Below are positions 7,526-15,735 of a stretch of DNA of 17,170 nt, piece after piece. Within the stretch, counting starts at the first letter, position 1, and each line of letters starts with the position of its first letter. Below the pieces are notes generated by a model. The model was not told the DNA's origin, ran no database searches, and was given only the letters and a program-made list of their open reading frames with translations. The stretch is taken from NCBI GenBank assembly GCA_020444765.1, contig JAGRHW010000025.1, positions 1 through 17,170 of the forward strand, written 5' to 3'. Source of the stretch: Gammaproteobacteria bacterium. Its GTDB lineage: Bacteria > Pseudomonadota > Gammaproteobacteria > Granulosicoccales > Granulosicoccaceae. Both the position numbers and the translations under genes were made by a program.

Positions 7526-7534
7526 TGCTATGCT
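7526..7534 (+). promoter_or_regulatory. Candidate extended -10 promoter of the first lysR gene
   Basis: TGCTATGCT is an extended -10 (TGn followed by TATGCT, five of six consensus bases at 7529-7534). No clear -35 exists, as is normal for extended -10 promoters. A start near 7541 leaves about 20 nt, with AGGG at 7549-7552 as ribosome-binding site for ATG 7562. Confidence 0.4.
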
Positions 7535-7561
7535 CGAACGCCTCTGACAGGGTAAACATGC

Positions 7562-8500
7562 ATGCGAAGCAAGTCCTTACCGCCTTTGAACAGCCTGGTC
7601 GCCTTCGATGCGGCTGTGCGGCATTTGAGTTTTACCCGCGCCGCGGCGGAATTGAACGTTACCCAGGGAGCGGTCAGCAGGCAGGTCCGTCAGCTGGAGG
7701 ATTATCTCGGCTGCCCGCTGTTTATCCGTGACAAACGTTCGCTGAGACTGACGCCGGCCGGCGCCGGCTACTATGACAGCGTTCGTCAATCACTGGCCAT
7801 GCTGGCGGATGCCACCCGCGATATGCTGCAGCAGCGCGATGATCAGACTGTTACGGTCGCTACCACGATCGCGATGGCGTCATTCTGGCTGCTGCCGCGC
7901 ATCGCCGATTTTCAGGAACGTTTTCCGGATATCGACCTGAGAATACTGGCAGTCGACTCTCTTGGTGACATGCGCCAGAGCGAGTTTGATATCGGTCTTT
8001 GCTATTGCCGCACACCACCCGACGATATCCGTGTGACGCCCCTGTTCTGCGAAACCGTGTTTCCGGTTTGCAGTCCGGCCTATCTGGCGAGATACCCGGC
8101 GCTGAGCGAGCCGGAAAACCTCACCGGTGCCACCTTGCTGTGTCTCGATGTCAGGGAAGACTGGCTGAACTGGCCCGACTGGTTTCGTGAATGTGGTTTG
8201 CCGCAGCCGCCGGCGTCGACCCGCCGGCTGAATATGAACAGTTATCCGCTGGTCATTCAGGCGGCGCTCAACGGGCAGGGCCTGGCGCTGGGCTGGGCGA
8301 CACTGATCGATGATTATCTGACGGCCGGCACACTGGTGGCGCCGGTAAAAACCGCGCTGGTCACGAATTCGCGGTTTTATATGCTCGAACCCTCACTGTC
8401 GACCCGGGTTAAAGCCGGTGTCGATGTATTCAGAAACTGGTTGCAATCCTTTGTCAGCAAGGAAATAACCGATGTGCGGGAAGATCAATGCAAGCCCTGA
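7562..8500 (+). CDS. LysR-family regulator, GcvA type
   Basis: A protein of 312 residues, standard LysR length. The N-terminal winged helix-turn-helix begins LPPLNSLVAFDAAVRHLSF and includes FTRAAAELNVTQGAVSRQVR (about 25-44), the GcvA-type pattern. The C-terminal effector domain contains TVATTIAMASFWLLPRI and the A-L-N-G-Q-G-L-A-L-G segment. It is divergent from the Rieske oxygenase gene, with a perfect LysR box in the shared 193-nt region, so it is the probable activator of that gene and its own regulator. The effector is presumably the Rieske substrate or product, but that is not visible. Its 3' end overlaps the next lysR gene by 13 nt. Confidence 0.9.
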   Translation: MRSKSLPPLNSLVAFDAAVRHLSFTRAAAELNVTQGAVSRQVRQLEDYLGCPLFIRDKRSLRLTPAGAGYYDSVRQSLAMLADATRDMLQQRDDQTVTVATTIAMASFWLLPRIADFQERFPDIDLRILAVDSLGDMRQSEFDIGLCYCRTPPDDIRVTPLFCETVFPVCSPAYLARYPALSEPENLTGATLLCLDVREDWLNWPDWFRECGLPQPPASTRRLNMNSYPLVIQAALNGQGLALGWATLIDDYLTAGTLVAPVKTALVTNSRFYMLEPSLSTRVKAGVDVFRNWLQSFVSKEITDVREDQCKP

Positions 8501-9462
8501 ACCTGCTGGATACAAATCTCCTGAATGCCTTTGTGACGATTGCCGAGGCGCAATCGCTGACCGACGCCGCAAAGCGACTTGGGATCACCCAGTCCGCGGT
8601 TTCCCAGACGCTCAGGCAACTGGAGCAGACGCTGGGGGTTGAGCTTGTAGTAAGGCGGACGAGTCCGGTGCGTTTGACGGTGGCGGGCAATGTTCTCAAG
8701 CAGAATGCCGATACGATACTCGGCGAATTGCGGCGACTCAATGCAGCCGTACGGGAAGCCGCCGAAACAGGTTTTGCCCAATGCAGGCTCGGGCTGGTAA
8801 CGTCGTTTTCCGAAGTGTTCGGCAGCAAGCTGATCGCCAGCCTTGGCAGTCAGACCGAGCGGCTGACTCTGAGGAGTGGTCTGACACCAGCGCTTGCCGA
8901 GGCGTTTCTTGACCGCGAGATCGATATACTGATCTCCAATGAGCCCCTGACCGACGTCGACGGCTTGCAGCGATTCCGGCTGCTGCGTGATCCGATGTTG
9001 CTGGTTGCTGCCGAGGGACTGATCGAAAATGCCGGATCATTTTCTCTGCGACGACTGGCCGGGAGTCAGCCAATGATCAAATACAGTCGCAACAATCCTA
9101 TCGGCATTTACAGTGAAGTCGTTCTTCGGCGCATTGACCTCCCGGTCGAGGTGCGTTTCGAGACCGATGATACGCATGCCTTGATGAACTTCGTCCGTGA
9201 CGGGCACGGCTGGGCGATTGTCAGCGCTATCTGTCTTGCGCAGTCCCTTTACCTGCTGGATGGTGTGAAAATCAATGAGCTTGATAAAAGCCGTCATGCG
9301 CGGGACATCTACCTGCTTGCCAGAGAGGGTGAAATGGGCGCCATTCCGCTACGGATAAGTTCGGCAATCCGGACGATATTCAATGATTCGGTCTATCCGC
9401 GCCTGCGTGCGACGGCGCCATGGTTGAGAATGGCTCACTTCGATTGGCCGCAGGAGACGTGA
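8488..9462 (+). CDS. LysR-family regulator, second copy type
   Basis: A protein of 324 residues. The helix-turn-helix comprises LLNAFVTIAEAQSLTDAAKR and LGITQSAVSQTLRQLEQTLG (about 11-50). The effector-binding domain is unlike that of the preceding regulator and lacks the GcvA-like W-P-D-W segment, so this is not a recent tandem duplicate. GGGAAG sits just before ATG 8488. The start lies inside the end of the first lysR gene (13-nt overlap, different frame), which suggests cotranscription and coupled translation. The target genes are unknown. The convergent soxBDAG operon ends 63 nt beyond it, so sox, Rieske or distant genes are all possible targets. Confidence 0.88.
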   Translation: MQALNLLDTNLLNAFVTIAEAQSLTDAAKRLGITQSAVSQTLRQLEQTLGVELVVRRTSPVRLTVAGNVLKQNADTILGELRRLNAAVREAAETGFAQCRLGLVTSFSEVFGSKLIASLGSQTERLTLRSGLTPALAEAFLDREIDILISNEPLTDVDGLQRFRLLRDPMLLVAAEGLIENAGSFSLRRLAGSQPMIKYSRNNPIGIYSEVVLRRIDLPVEVRFETDDTHALMNFVRDGHGWAIVSAICLAQSLYLLDGVKINELDKSRHARDIYLLAREGEMGAIPLRISSAIRTIFNDSVYPRLRATAPWLRMAHFDWPQET

Positions 9463-9525
9463 AACCAGGGACTGCCTGATGTGCTTGCCCGTGAAGGTTA
9501 TAGCCGCATGGCTTTGTTGCTCCGA

Positions 9526-10092
9526 TTAAATGTTTTTGGCCGATACTTCAAGCGCGTGCAAAAATGATTTGGCATAGGAACGCAGTGACATCAGCAGATA
9601 GCTGTCCGGCGCTTCACAGTAGATGATAACACCGATATGTTCCATCACGGTCCGGGTGACCGCGCCGGCGCCGAAACTGTCCGGGTCCAGGTCGATCGAG
9701 CAGATTCGCTCCAGCGCTTTGCGGCTGTCCGCGCCGGCAAGGCGCAGTATCGCCCAGCTGTCGGATTGATCGCAGATGTAAGCGGCAGCGCCGATCTTTT
9801 CCTCGACCGCGGCGGTGACGAACGGGCCGGGGTAGTCGAACAGCAAAAAAAACTGATCCCGCTGCATGCCGAGCAGATGCGTCTTATCATCCGGCGATGC
9901 GCTCGAGTGCCCGGTTGCGGGCAGGCTTATCTGATAGGCCGTCTGCAGCGCGGTGGTCAGCGCATTTTCGCCACCAAGCGGCGATGCCAGTGAGACCACG
10001 GCAAGACCCGATACTTCGCTGATGGAAACATTTCCATATTCCAGCCGTATGCCGTCAAGCGGCGTTTGTGCAGTCAGGGAATAATCAGCCAC
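9526..10092 (-). CDS. soxG: Sarcosine oxidase gamma subunit
   Basis: A protein of 188 residues from GTG 10092. This start is chosen because AAGGAG lies nine nt upstream and the soxA stop overlaps by 8 nt; an ATG at 10134 would add 14 residues inside soxA and has no such site. The C-terminal half shows the SoxG/aminomethyltransferase-like pattern: AILRLAGADSRKALERICSI, then DLDPDSFG, RTVMEHIGVIIY and SYLLMSLRSYAKSFLHAL. SoxG is a small structural subunit of the heterotetrameric enzyme that oxidises sarcosine to glycine, passing the methyl group to tetrahydrofolate and giving hydrogen peroxide. It is the last gene of soxBDAG. A 63-nt convergent gap to the second lysR gene follows. Confidence 0.85.
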   Translation of the reverse strand: MADYSLTAQTPLDGIRLEYGNVSISEVSGLAVVSLASPLGGENALTTALQTAYQISLPATGHSSASPDDKTHLLGMQRDQFFLLFDYPGPFVTAAVEEKIGAAAYICDQSDSWAILRLAGADSRKALERICSIDLDPDSFGAGAVTRTVMEHIGVIIYCEAPDSYLLMSLRSYAKSFLHALEVSAKNI

Positions 10093-13057
10093 GTAACCGT
10101 TCTCCTTCCGGGTCGATAAAATGCGGCGAAACAATCGTTACGTCGACACTGTTATTGCGCAATAAATCGGTGGCGCGTACCACTTCGCCGAGACGCTGGT
10201 CGCCGCGTTTGATAAAGCCAAGCCCGATCCAGGACTCGAGCGAGGGTGACCAGGCGACCGACGTCATCCAGCCTTCGTCATTGGCCAATACCGCTTGCTT
10301 GTCCTTCGCGATAAAATGCGCGCCGGCGCCTAGTGCGTCTTGCGGATTGACCGGCTTGAAGCCCATGAGTTTCAGCCCGTCCTCGCGATTCAGTTCCGCA
10401 CGTTCAGACAGGGTGTTGCCGATGCAGTCTTTCTTTTTCGACACCATCCGACCCATGCCGAGATCATTGGCGGTGGTTTGCCCGCACAATTCGTTGCCGG
10501 CCGCGTGGCCTTTCTCGATACGCATTACGCCGAGCGCCTCGGTGCCGTAGGGAACCGCGCCGAATTCCTTGCCGGCATCCATCAGCACATCCATCAGCGC
10601 GTTACCGTAACGTGTGGGTACGGCGATTTCATAGGCCAGCTCGCCGGAGAAGGAAATCCGGAACAGCCGCGCCGGAACGCCGCCGCAAATACTGATCTCG
10701 GCACAAGCCATAAACGGAAAGCCTTCGTTGCTGATATCGAAAGCCGGTCGGTCACTCGATTCGACTGGCTTGTCGATGATTTTCTGCAGCAATTGACGGG
10801 AGTTCGGCCCGGCGACCGCGAACTGCGCGAATTGCTCGGTGGCGGAAATCAGATGCACATCCATATTCGGCCACAGGCATTGACGGCAGAATTCCAGATG
10901 CCGGAACACGCTCACCGCGTTGGCCGTCGTCGTGGTCATGACAAAATGTGTTTCGGAGAAGCGGGCGGTCGTGCCGTCATCCATGGCGATGCCGTCTTCC
11001 CGCAGCATCAGACCATAACGGACTCTGCCGACCGGCAGTTTGGCGAAGGCATTGCAATAGACGCGGTTGAGAAACATCGCCGCGTCGCGCCCCTGGATGT
11101 CGATTTTGCCAAGCGTGGTGACATCGCAAATACCGACCGAGGCGCGGGTTTGTCTGACTTCGCGATCCACGCTCTGGCGCCAGTGCGTCTCTCCGGCTTG
11201 TGGAAACCATTGTGCACGTAACCACATGCCGGTCTCCACAAAGACGGCGCCTTGCCCTTCGGCCCATCGATGGCTCGGTGTCAGGCGGCAGGGACGAAAA
11301 TCCTTACCCCGCGAACGGCCGGCAAAGGCGGCGATGGGGACAGGCGTGTAAGGTGGCCGGAAGATCGTCGTGCCGGTTTCGGGAATCGATTTGCCGGTGC
11401 ACTCGGCCATTACGGCAAGGGCCGGAATATTGGCTGTCTTGCCCTGATCGGTGGCCATGCCGAGCGTAGTGTAGCGCTTGAGGTGTTCCACCGAACGAAA
11501 TCCTTCCTGGTGCGCGAGTTTGACGTCCTTGACCGTGACATCATTCTGCAGATCCAGCCAGGCGCGTTTGCGGCTTTCACCGACATGCCAGAAGGCCGAG
11601 GTGGCGGCAGGCTCGTCAGTTGCTTTGATGGGTGACAGGCTTGTAACAGAAAAACCTAAATCGCTGATTGCGTTCCGCGCTGTCTGTTGCGCCTTGTCGA
11701 GTATCGCAGCAAGCGTCAAATGGCCAGCGGCGGCACCGGCGACCAGCATGCCGGGCGGCAGTTCTCCGCCGGGTACGAAAGCGGCGATGTCCTCCCGCCA
11801 CTGTGGCCGTCCGCGGTGATGACAGGTCAGGTGTACGTTGGGGTTCCAGCCGCCCGAGACCGCCAGACAGTCGGCGGGGATCTGCCGGCCATCGGCAAGC
11901 TTCAGGGAGGTGATGCCGTGTCGCCCTCTGGTATCTGTAATACAGCCGTTGAGAATCGTTTTGACGCCGTTCAGGGCTTTCAGTGAAACAGCGCTGCGTG
12001 TGTCGATAAGCGCCGTGATTTCCATTCCTTTCGCGGCAAGATCAGTGGCGGTGCGCCAGCCATCATCATTATTCGTGAAAACCGCTATACGTTTGCCGGG
12101 AGCGACGCCCCAGCGATTGACATAGGCTCGAACAGAACCTGCAAGCATGACACCGGGTCGGTCGTTGTTGGGGAAGGCGATCGGCCGTTCGGTCGATCCG
12201 GCGCAGAGGATTGCGCGTCTGGAATAGATACGCCAGAGTACCTGGCGGGGCTTTCCGTTGCTGGTGGGCAGGTGATCGGTCATGCGTTCCAGCGCGCCAT
12301 ACACGCCGTGATCCCAGGCGCCTATGACAGTGGTGCGGCTCAACAGGCGCACCTTGTCCATGGACCGCAGTTCCGCGAGCGTCTCGCTGACCCAGTCCGG
12401 GCCGCTCAGGCCGTCGATTTCAAACGATTCCGCATTGAGGCGTCCGCCCATGCGAAAGTCCTCGTCGGCCAGTATCACCCGGGCACCGGCGCGCGCCGCG
12501 GTCAGGGCAGCGACCAGACCGGCGGGCCCAGCGCCGATGACCAAAACGTCACAGTGCAGAAACCCCTTGTCATAACAGTCCGGGTCGTCAGCACCGGAGA
12601 GCCGTCCGAGCCCGGCCGAGGCGCGAATCACCGGTTCGTAGAATTTTTCCCAGAAGGCCTTTGGCCACATAAAGGTCTTGTAGTAGAAGCCGGCCGTCAG
12701 AAAGGGCGAGAAAAAATCGTTGATCGCCATCAGGTCGTGCTTGAGCGAGCCGCGATGATTCTGACTGGTCGCTTCGAGACCGTCGAACAGTTCGGCTACC
12801 GTGGCGCGTGTATTAGGCTCCCGCTGAGCGCCGCTTCGCAGTTCTACCAGCGCATTGGGTTCCTCCGAGCCGGCGCTGAAAATTCCGCGCGGGCGGTGAT
12901 ACTTGAAGGACCGCCCGACCAGTCGCTGACCGTTGGCGAGCAGGGCGGAGGCGAGCGTATCGCCGGGGTGGCCTTCGAAGCGTTTGCCGTTGAAGGTAAA
13001 GTGTAGGGTCGTGTCGCGTTCGATCAGCCCGCCGGTGATACGGTTGCTTTGAGTCAT
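10085..13057 (-). CDS. soxA: Sarcosine oxidase alpha subunit
   Basis: A protein of 990 residues, normal SoxA size. Domains in order: a ferredoxin-like N-terminal fold about 17-95 (FNGKRFEGHPGDTLASALLA), an NAD/FAD-binding region with CDVLVIGAGPAGLVAALTAA (GAGPAG at 175-180), a second nucleotide-fold segment RAILCAGSTERPIAFPNNDR, then a C-terminal GcvT-like tetrahydrofolate domain from about 600 (VGICDVTTLGKIDIQGRDAA and SGELAYEIAVPTRYG). This subunit would receive the methylene group from the SoxB product and transfer it to folate. A variant stretch R-I-E-K-G-H-A-A-G-N-E-L precedes DLGMGRMVSKKKD, from memory unlike the textbook enzymes, so a divergent sub-clade is possible. It overlaps soxD by 4 nt (ATGA) and soxG by 8 nt. 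The substrate could be another N-methyl amino acid. Confidence 0.92.
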   Translation of the reverse strand: MTQSNRITGGLIERDTTLHFTFNGKRFEGHPGDTLASALLANGQRLVGRSFKYHRPRGIFSAGSEEPNALVELRSGAQREPNTRATVAELFDGLEATSQNHRGSLKHDLMAINDFFSPFLTAGFYYKTFMWPKAFWEKFYEPVIRASAGLGRLSGADDPDCYDKGFLHCDVLVIGAGPAGLVAALTAARAGARVILADEDFRMGGRLNAESFEIDGLSGPDWVSETLAELRSMDKVRLLSRTTVIGAWDHGVYGALERMTDHLPTSNGKPRQVLWRIYSRRAILCAGSTERPIAFPNNDRPGVMLAGSVRAYVNRWGVAPGKRIAVFTNNDDGWRTATDLAAKGMEITALIDTRSAVSLKALNGVKTILNGCITDTRGRHGITSLKLADGRQIPADCLAVSGGWNPNVHLTCHHRGRPQWREDIAAFVPGGELPPGMLVAGAAAGHLTLAAILDKAQQTARNAISDLGFSVTSLSPIKATDEPAATSAFWHVGESRKRAWLDLQNDVTVKDVKLAHQEGFRSVEHLKRYTTLGMATDQGKTANIPALAVMAECTGKSIPETGTTIFRPPYTPVPIAAFAGRSRGKDFRPCRLTPSHRWAEGQGAVFVETGMWLRAQWFPQAGETHWRQSVDREVRQTRASVGICDVTTLGKIDIQGRDAAMFLNRVYCNAFAKLPVGRVRYGLMLREDGIAMDDGTTARFSETHFVMTTTTANAVSVFRHLEFCRQCLWPNMDVHLISATEQFAQFAVAGPNSRQLLQKIIDKPVESSDRPAFDISNEGFPFMACAEISICGGVPARLFRISFSGELAYEIAVPTRYGNALMDVLMDAGKEFGAVPYGTEALGVMRIEKGHAAGNELCGQTTANDLGMGRMVSKKKDCIGNTLSERAELNREDGLKLMGFKPVNPQDALGAGAHFIAKDKQAVLANDEGWMTSVAWSPSLESWIGLGFIKRGDQRLGEVVRATDLLRNNSVDVTIVSPHFIDPEGERLRG

Positions 13058-13341
13058 TTATCGCGTCCTTCCGCCAGCGCCACGTCGCGCGCCAGCTCAA
13101 CCCTGGTAATCTCGTGTGTCAGGGTATCGCGGGTTACTACAAGCCAGGATCGGTCGCCCTGCTCGTGGAACCACAATTCACGATGCACGCCGGCCGGGTT
13201 GTCGCGCAGGTACAGATAATCGTAAAAACGTTCGCCGGCGTCCTCCGCCTGCCAGTCGGGGCGGTGTATCAGCGAAGCGTCGCCAAGGTAGATAAATTCG
13301 CTCGCATCACGGGGGCCGAGTAATGGGTGTTTTATTATCAC
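13054..13341 (-). CDS. soxD: Sarcosine oxidase delta subunit lacking the zinc cysteines
   Basis: A protein of 95 residues with the SoxD framework: GPRDASEFIYLGDAS, YDYLYLRDNPAGVHRELWFH and VVTRDTLTHEI. SoxD normally binds zinc through Cys6, Cys9, His59 and Cys63. Here the CPxCGPR motif reads H5-P-L-L-G-P-R, H59 is kept, and position 63 is Asp. The protein has no cysteine at all. Either zinc is lost, or H5, H59 and D63 offer a different ligand set. It lies between soxB (60-nt gap) and soxA (4-nt overlap), the canonical position, so identity rests on both sequence and context. Confidence 0.85.
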   Translation of the reverse strand: MIIKHPLLGPRDASEFIYLGDASLIHRPDWQAEDAGERFYDYLYLRDNPAGVHRELWFHEQGDRSWLVVTRDTLTHEITRVELARDVALAEGRDK

Positions 13342-13401
13342 GGTAGCTAAGGCTCCATCAGACTGATAGTGTCGGGTTGGATCGATTCATTCGGACTTGC
13401 A

Positions 13402-14652
13402 CTAATGCAGATTGGGTTGCGCGCCCACGCCTTTCTCATCGATCATATGGCCGCGTCGGAAACGGTCCAGTCGGTATTCGACGGCAACCGGATGCGGTTC
13501 GTCTCTGGCCAGCAGATGCGCGTAACACCAGCCGCTGGCAGGCGTCGCCTTGAAACCGCCGTAACACCAGCCACCGTTGAAATACAGACCCTTGACTCCG
13601 GTCTTGTCGATAAACGGCGAGCCGTCCATCGACATATCCATGACGCCGCCCCACATGCGCAGCAAACGCGCCCGCCCGATCATTGGCATAATCGCCATGC
13701 CGCTTTCACAGACATCTTCGACGACCGGCAGATTGCCGCGTTGTGCGTAGGTGTTATAACCATCGATATCGCCGCCGAAAACCAGTCCGCCCTTGTCGGA
13801 CTGGGAAATATAAAAGTGGCCCGCACCGAAGGTGACAACACCCGGAATAATCGGTTTCAGGCCTTCGCTGACGAAAGCCTGCAAAACGTGACTTTCGATC
13901 GGTAAGCGCATGCCGGCCAGGCTCATCAGACGGCTTGAGGAACCGGCCACGCATACCGCGACCTTGTTCGCGCTGATCGGGCCCCGTGTCGTTTCAACGC
14001 CGGTACAAACGCCGTTGTCCATCCTGAAACCCTGTACTTCACAGTTCTGGATGATGTCGACACCGCGGGTGTCGGCGCCACGCGCATAGCCCCAGGCAAC
14101 CGCGTCATGACGGACCGTACCGCCGCGTTTCTGCAGGAGTCCGCCCTTGATCGGGAAACGGGCGTTGTCGAAATCCAGAAAAGGGCACAACTCGCGGACC
14201 CCGTCCTGATCAAGCAATACAGCATCGGCACCGGACAGAAGCATCGTGTTGCCACGTCTGACAAAGGCATCGCGCTGGGCATCGCTATGGCAGAGATTAA
14301 GGATGCCGCGCTGTGAAACCATCGCGTTATAGTTGAAGTCCTGTTCGAGATCTTCCCAGAGTTTCATGGAAAATTCGTAGAACGGTTCATTGCCGGGCAA
14401 CAGGTAGTTGGAGCGGATGATGGTCGTGTTGCGGCCGATATTGCCGGAACCCAGCCAGCCTTTCTCCAGCACCGCAACGTTGCTGATGCCGAACTCTTTG
14501 GCCAGATAATACGCCGTGGCCAGGCCGTGGCCACCGCCGCCGACGATGATGATATCGTAGTTTTTTTTCGGCTCCGGTTCCCGCCAGACGGCTTGCCAGC
14601 CCTTGTGACCGGTCAGCGATTCTTTGAGTATCCTGAAGGCGGAGTAGTGCAT
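13402..14652 (-). CDS. soxB: Sarcosine oxidase beta subunit
   Basis: A protein of 416 residues from ATG 14652, giving the typical SoxB N-terminus MHYSAFRILKESLTGHKGW. An upstream in-frame ATG at 14823 would run into the divergent regulator gene and is rejected. The FAD motif is YDIIIVGGGGHGLATAYYLA (32-51), followed by GSGNIGRNTTIIRSNYLLPG. H182 in TVRHDAVAWG corresponds to the histidine that carries covalent FMN in characterised enzymes. The C-terminus GGWCYGGFKATPASGW and LIDEKGVG-like MIDEKGVGAQPNLH are highly characteristic. It oxidises the N-methyl amine at the flavins. It is the first gene of the soxBDAG operon and divergent from the GlxA-type regulator, with at most 68 nt for both promoters. 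Confidence 0.93.
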   Translation of the reverse strand: MHYSAFRILKESLTGHKGWQAVWREPEPKKNYDIIIVGGGGHGLATAYYLAKEFGISNVAVLEKGWLGSGNIGRNTTIIRSNYLLPGNEPFYEFSMKLWEDLEQDFNYNAMVSQRGILNLCHSDAQRDAFVRRGNTMLLSGADAVLLDQDGVRELCPFLDFDNARFPIKGGLLQKRGGTVRHDAVAWGYARGADTRGVDIIQNCEVQGFRMDNGVCTGVETTRGPISANKVAVCVAGSSSRLMSLAGMRLPIESHVLQAFVSEGLKPIIPGVVTFGAGHFYISQSDKGGLVFGGDIDGYNTYAQRGNLPVVEDVCESGMAIMPMIGRARLLRMWGGVMDMSMDGSPFIDKTGVKGLYFNGGWCYGGFKATPASGWCYAHLLARDEPHPVAVEYRLDRFRRGHMIDEKGVGAQPNLH

Positions 14653-14720
14653 GCGGTTTGTCCCGTTGGTGACGATGGCACTACATACTCGGGAAATTAA
14701 ATGCGCTTGACTTTCCTGAT
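14653..14720. promoter_or_regulatory. Divergent soxB / GlxA-type regulator control region
   Basis: Only 68 nt separate the two start codons, so the regulatory sites must be compact or reach into the coding regions. On the plus strand TTGACT (14707-14712) and AATTAT (14730-14735) at 17-nt spacing form a candidate promoter whose start would fall near 14742. On the minus strand I find no convincing -35/-10 pair for soxB, which fits a gene needing an activator. The adjacent AraC-type protein is the obvious candidate. Confidence 0.45.
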
Positions 14721-15710
14721 ATGGACATAAATTATTGGGAAATGGACAAACACGCAGAGATAAACACCAGCTATCGGGTTGGCTTTTTATTGATCGATGG
14801 TTTCGCGCTGCTCTCCTATGCATCGGCCGTCGAACCCTTGCGGGCAGCCAATGTGTTGGCGCAGAAGACCATCTATGACGTCCGGGCGGTTTCGGTGGCG
14901 GGCGATCACGCGGTCAGCTCCAGCGGTGCCATCGTTCCGGCCACGCCGGTCGCCGACAAGCCGTTTGATCTCGATCTGGTGTTTGTGGTGGCTGGCGGTG
15001 ATCCGGTGGCGTTTCGGGATGCGGCGGTTTTCCGCTGGTTGCGGCAGATCGCGCAGCGCGGCGTCATGCTGGCGGGAGTTTCAGGCGGACCGGTCATTCT
15101 CGCTTCCGCGGGCCTCATGGAAGGCAGGCGGATGACGGTGCACTGGGAACACCGGGCGATGTTGGCCGAGATATCCCCGGCGCTGATGATCGAGCACTCG
15201 TTGTATGTCATCGATCGCGACCGCATGACCTGCGCGGGAGGCATTGCGGCACTGGATATGCTGTACGCGCTGTTGGCCGATCATCACGGCTATGCATTTG
15301 CGCGCAAAGTCAGTGACTGGTTTATGCACACCGAGGTGCGTCCGTCTGCCGGCCCGCAACGAGCCGGTGTCGGCGAGCGTTTTAACACCACCAGCGCACC
15401 TCTGATCCGGGCTATCGGTGCAATGGAAGATCATCTTGCGGACTTGCTGGATCTGGCGCAACTTGCCAGGCTTGCAGAAGTCAGCCCGCGTCAATTAAGC
15501 CGTTTGTTTCGTGACAAGCTTGGGCTGAGCGCGATGGATTTTTACCGAAAACTACGGCTTGAAAAGGCACAAATGCTGTTAAAGCAGTCGTCGCTCAATG
15601 TCACCCAGATTGCCTTGTCGACGGGATTTGCCAACTCCGCGCATTTTGCAGCGGCATTTCGCGAACAGTTCGGCAGCACGCCGTCGTCAATTCGTCCGCG
15701 AAAAAAATAA
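14721..15710 (+). CDS. GlxA-family transcriptional regulator (DJ-1/PfpI plus AraC helix-turn-helix), GbdR-like
   Basis: A protein of 329 residues. Residues about 18-190 form a DJ-1/PfpI-type class I glutamine amidotransferase-like effector domain (RVGFLLIDGFALLSYASAVE, then GVSGGPVILASAGLM). Residues about 234-326 hold two AraC helix-turn-helices (LAQLARLAEVSPRQLSRLFR and NVTQIALSTGFANSAHFAAA). This architecture matches GbdR, CdhR and ArgR-type activators, several of which respond to glycine betaine, carnitine or related compounds. Divergence from soxB makes control of soxBDAG likely. The start may instead be ATG 14742: the candidate promoter overlaps ATG 14721 and neither start has a clear ribosome-binding site. 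The shorter form lacks MDINYWE only. Confidence 0.88.
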   Translation: MDINYWEMDKHAEINTSYRVGFLLIDGFALLSYASAVEPLRAANVLAQKTIYDVRAVSVAGDHAVSSSGAIVPATPVADKPFDLDLVFVVAGGDPVAFRDAAVFRWLRQIAQRGVMLAGVSGGPVILASAGLMEGRRMTVHWEHRAMLAEISPALMIEHSLYVIDRDRMTCAGGIAALDMLYALLADHHGYAFARKVSDWFMHTEVRPSAGPQRAGVGERFNTTSAPLIRAIGAMEDHLADLLDLAQLARLAEVSPRQLSRLFRDKLGLSAMDFYRKLRLEKAQMLLKQSSLNVTQIALSTGFANSAHFAAAFREQFGSTPSSIRPRKK

Positions 15711-15721
15711 ACCGGGCCGGT
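15701..15721 (-). terminator. Candidate intrinsic terminator of the DadA-like gene
   Basis: Read on the minus strand, a compact GC-rich hairpin ACCG-GCC-CGGT (15721 down to 15711) is followed directly by TTATTTTTTT (15710 down to 15701). The stem is short, but the T tract is strong. It would end the minus-strand dadA transcript before it runs antisense into the regulator gene. Confidence 0.45.
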
Positions 15722-15735
15722 ACCGTCTCTCTCAC

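Noticed and set aside
9501..9516. AGCC-GCAT-GGCT followed by TTTGTT between the convergent second lysR and soxG
   Set aside because: The stem is only 4 bp and the T tract is broken; too weak to call a terminator.
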